This document shows positions 61,753 through 64,000 of a DNA stretch of 64,000 nt, piece by piece. The notes beneath the pieces were generated by a model. The model was not told the origin of the DNA and ran no database searches. It saw nothing but the letters and a program-made list of their open reading frames with translations. Source of the DNA: Bacillota bacterium (GTDB lineage Bacteria > Bacillota > UBA4882 > UBA8346); contig JAEXFN010000009.1 in NCBI GenBank assembly GCA_023400055.1, positions 1 to 64,000 on the forward strand, written 5' to 3'. Position numbers and translations under genes: made by a program. Positions within the stretch are counted from its first letter, which is position 1, and every line of letters begins with the position of its first letter.

Positions 61753-61795
61753 AAAAGCAACCCCCGATCACTGCTGGTCGGGGGTTGCTTTTTAA
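61753..61795. terminator. Bidirectional terminator between the MFS and nitroreductase genes
   Basis: AAAAGCAACCCCCGA at 61753-61767 pairs perfectly with TCGGGGGTTGCTTTT at 61778-61792, followed by T residues, between convergent genes. Confidence 0.92.
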
Positions 61796-61803
61796 TCATT
61801 GCC

Positions 61804-62367
61804 TCAGCGAATGAAGGTCACGGTTCCTTCTTTGCGGGGCGGAGCCGCCGGAGCGGGTCCGGCGTTGTAGCCCAGGGCCGCCGAACCGTAGATCCGGTAG
61901 CCGTCGGGAATGCCCAATTCTTTTTGCAGGGCTCGGCCGGCGTCGGATTGGAATAAGTTCCGCAAGGAATGAATCCAGACCGAACCGATGCCCAGGGCGT
62001 GGGCCGCCAGGAAGATGTTGCCCAGCGCCAGGCTGGCGTCGGGCTCGGGGGCAATGGCGTTTTTCTCATCGGCCGAAACGATGATCAAGGTTGGCGCGTG
62101 ATGAAACGGGCTGAAGTTTTCGGCTTTGGCCCGGGCCGCCAAGGCGGGGTCACCCGAGTTCAAGAAGATTTGCTGCAGAATCTGATTGATCTTGCCCAAC
62201 AGCGCTTGGTTTTGCACCACCGAGAAATGCCAGAGCTGTTCGTTGCGGGCGCTGGGAGCAAACCGGCCGGCTTCGAGGATCTTTTGCAACTCATCCTCCT
62301 TTAACTGCTCCGGCTTGAACGTGCGGACGCTGCGTCGTTCTAAGATGGCTTTCAAAGTTTCACTCAT
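61804..62367 (-). CDS. Nitroreductase family protein
   Basis: A 187-residue FMN-dependent oxidoreductase of the nitroreductase fold. RRSVRTFKPEQL near the N-terminus and APSARNEQLWHF are the FMN-binding motifs; ALGIGSVWIHSL and GYRIYGSAALGY complete the fold. ATG at 62367 follows TAGGAGGCC. The physiological substrate is unknown. Confidence 0.92.
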   Translation of the reverse strand: MSETLKAILERRSVRTFKPEQLKEDELQKILEAGRFAPSARNEQLWHFSVVQNQALLGKINQILQQIFLNSGDPALAARAKAENFSPFHHAPTLIIVSADEKNAIAPEPDASLALGNIFLAAHALGIGSVWIHSLRNLFQSDAGRALQKELGIPDGYRIYGSAALGYNAGPAPAAPPRKEGTVTFIR

Positions 62368-62578
62368 GGTTTTGGCCTCCTAATTTATTCTCGATGACGA
62401 CCCGGTGAATCCTGGTTCGACCGGACCGTCACGATAACCGGATATGGTTCTTGTGTCGGATAAACCATTGAATCCCCAAAATTCTATCCAATATTCCATT
62501 GCAATAGGGGCGGAATGACTCGCCAGGCCAACAAGCAAGGGAAACCATCGGACTTTATTACTTATTTTGGATAAATAC

Positions 62579-62607
62579 AGTGTATTCCTATGGGATATTC
62601 TTGTCAA
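62579..62607 (-). promoter_or_regulatory. Promoter of the nitroreductase gene
   Basis: On the minus strand TTGACA, a 17-base spacer and TACACT. This gives a leader of about 200 bases before the gene; I recognise no riboswitch in it. The gap 62368-62743 otherwise holds only the pectinesterase terminator. Confidence 0.72.
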
Positions 62608-62680
62608 TGGATTTTGTAAACGAGCGATATGGATTGGTTGAGATCCCCCCGTGAATTGGTTTTAAGCCGAAAGAAACTCA

Positions 62681-62718
62681 TAAAAAAGGCCGTCCTAAGA
62701 AAACTCTAAAGACGGCCT
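62681..62718 (-). terminator. Terminator of the pectinesterase gene
   Basis: AGGCCGTC pairs with GACGGCCT; on the minus strand a T run (TTTTTTA) follows the second arm. It lies 26 bases after the pectinesterase stop. Confidence 0.8.
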
Positions 62719-62743
62719 CTTCAAACAGCACTGTAATGCGCCG

Positions 62744-64000
62744 TTAATACGGCATCTTTGGCGCAAAGCCGAGGATCTTCTCGGGCGAACTATAATTGGC
62801 CTGATATTCGGCATCGGTCAAGAATCTCCTGGTCGCGGTCTCGGCAGCGATCGCGCCTTCGCCGCTGTTGCGGTACTCCCGGAAGAACTGTTTGGCCGCG
62901 GTATTGACATTGTCCCAATCGGCCCAGCCGTCGGCGTTGATCTGGGCATGCAGCCGCGAGGCGATGAAGACCACCTTGGCCTGGTTGGTCCCGCCGTCGC
63001 TGCCGCCGGTCCAGGCGCCGCGGCCCAGATAGATATTCTTAGCGGCCATCGCCGGGTCGACGGTCAGCAGGCAATCTTTAAAGACATAGCCGTTGTTGAA
63101 GCCGGCGCCCTTGGTATCGGACGGGGCCGCCGCGGTGATGTAGCCGCCTTCTTTATAGAATAAGGAATGGATGTGGCAATTGGCGAACAACGCCGTGGCG
63201 CCGCCACAGATGAAATCGACTTCGCCCTCGATATAGCAGTCTTCGAAATATAATCTTCCCGATCGCAGATACAGCGTATCCTGCTCGCCGAGGAAGATAC
63301 AGTTCTTCAAATAGCCTTGCTGGACATTCTTGGTGGCCAGGGCGATGGAGCGCCGCTCGACATTGTCCCAGGTGCGGTTCCATTCCGCCCCTTTGTTATA
63401 GAAAGTGATGTTTTCGGCCGTAAAATAGCCGGCTTCGGCCAGGTTCACCTCGACCAGCAGGTTGCCGTCGATATTGCCGTAATCGGCTTCGTAACCGTAG
63501 ATGATGGTGTTGACGGGGCTTTCGCCAATCAGGCTGAGGTTGGGTTTGGTGATTTTAAGTTTTTCGTGATAGAGCCCGGGTTTGACATAGATGACTGCGC
63601 CCGGTTTGACGGCCTCGATGGCCGCGGCGATGGTCCGGTAAGCTCCGCCGGCTCCGGTCGGGTCGACGACTGCGGCGGCAATCTGCGCCAGATTGGCCGG
63701 CAGTTGGGGATGGACGGTCACTTTTTGGGCGGCATTTTTGCTGTAGGGAAGTTTCGCCAGATCGATAGTGCCGTCCTTGATAAAGGAGGGATCGACGTAA
63801 TTGGGATCCTGGCTGCTGGCGTCGGCGGCCGTCAGATTGATGCCGGCCGGTTTTTGGACCGGCTTTTTGCTGGCCGGGTCGGGATCGTTCACCAGCACCG
63901 GCTTGGCCTGGAGATCCCAGCCGACGATTTGGCTCAGGTCGGCCAGGCTCTTGGCGCTGACATCCTCGTTTTTGATCAAGAGCAGATAGGCGTAACGGCC
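62744..64000 (-). CDS. Pectinesterase, partial (N-terminus beyond the window)
   Basis: The reading frame runs to the window edge, so the start is missing. The C-terminal 300 residues are a pectin methylesterase beta-helix: TIAAAIEAVKPGAVIYVKPG, then GEQDTLYL with Gln and Asp, GEVDFICGGATALFANC with the second catalytic Asp, and YLGRGAW with Arg. It removes methyl esters from pectin. About 110 residues before the domain are Pro/Asp-rich and linker-like, and the visible start (RYAYLLLIKNEDVSAKSL) suggests another domain upstream. No signal peptide can be judged. With the heparinase-like gene it suggests a polysaccharide-using lifestyle. Confidence 0.9.
   Translation of the reverse strand, partial: GRYAYLLLIKNEDVSAKSLADLSQIVGWDLQAKPVLVNDPDPASKKPVQKPAGINLTAADASSQDPNYVDPSFIKDGTIDLAKLPYSKNAAQKVTVHPQLPANLAQIAAAVVDPTGAGGAYRTIAAAIEAVKPGAVIYVKPGLYHEKLKITKPNLSLIGESPVNTIIYGYEADYGNIDGNLLVEVNLAEAGYFTAENITFYNKGAEWNRTWDNVERRSIALATKNVQQGYLKNCIFLGEQDTLYLRSGRLYFEDCYIEGEVDFICGGATALFANCHIHSLFYKEGGYITAAAPSDTKGAGFNNGYVFKDCLLTVDPAMAAKNIYLGRGAWTGGSDGGTNQAKVVFIASRLHAQINADGWADWDNVNTAAKQFFREYRNSGEGAIAAETATRRFLTDAEYQANYSSPEKILGFAPKMPY

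Noticed and set aside
62380..62607. 75-residue open frame in the nitroreductase leader
   Set aside because: It overlaps the promoter, has no ribosome site, and its sequence shows no domain.

Overview
The window (about 57-58% G+C by eye) looks like a chromosome segment from a deep-branching Firmicute with an outer membrane. Firmicute signs are a PyrR-type attenuator before a uracil permease, an FMN riboswitch before the rib genes, HelD, the DUF881/small-basic-protein pair beside an mreB homologue, and frequent TTG starts. The diderm sign is lpxB and lpxD of lipid A synthesis. Hydrogenispora-like bacteria would fit, but that assignment is inference.

Layout. The window opens inside the 3' end of a 5S rRNA gene and its terminator. 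Positions 800-13200 form a catabolic region: an XRE-cupin regulator, a first dihydroxyacetone-kinase-like pair (dhaK/dhaL), a complete branched-chain-amino-acid-type ABC importer, an L-2-amino-thiazoline-4-carboxylate-hydrolase-like protein, an L-cysteine desulfidase-like protein, a second dhaK/dhaL pair with separate DhaM-type EIIA and HPr proteins, and RidA. Then come a glycosyltransferase, a hemerythrin, HelD, a drug-type MFS pump, the uracil permease with its attenuator, lysA and a long-form glyA. From 26.8 to 44.3 kb lie phoB-phoR-rluB, mreB with DUF881/Sbp, a PP-loop protein, a glycosyltransferase, dCMP deaminase, an isocitrate-dehydrogenase-like enzyme, and an envelope group (DUF2993-like, lpxB, a PdaB-like deacetylase homologue, lpxD). 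From 44.3 to 52 kb are deoC, a frameshifted heparinase-like gene, and the FMN-riboswitch-controlled ribD-ribE-ribBA-ribH genes. The rest holds a MerR regulator with its apparent targets (epimerase/aldo-keto reductase operon and a distant MFS gene), a lactate-dehydrogenase-like enzyme, a lytic transglycosylase, a HAD phosphatase, an ABC exporter, a nitroreductase and a pectinesterase that runs off the window.

The most unusual feature is a set of six intergenic arrays of degenerate tandem repeats (about 137-451, 15562-15834, 26178-26618, 38863-39114, 49680-49850, 54960-55200). All have the same 21-bp period although their sequences differ. Two of them (137-451 and 26178-26618) share one consensus and one 3' tail, and together carry 21 exact DnaA-box nonamers (TTATCCACA or TTATTCACA), all in one orientation. 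I know of no described repeat family with these properties.

The second system worth attention is the 0.8-13.2 kb locus. Importer, thiazoline hydrolase, cysteine desulfidase, RidA and two Dha-kinase pairs suggest uptake and breakdown of a cysteine-related or amino-acid-like compound, with a phosphorylation step of unknown substrate. An 11-bp motif, TATTGCGATAT, occurs at the promoters of both dhaK genes. The third is a small MerR regulon defined by two promoters with 19-bp spacers and nearly identical dyads.
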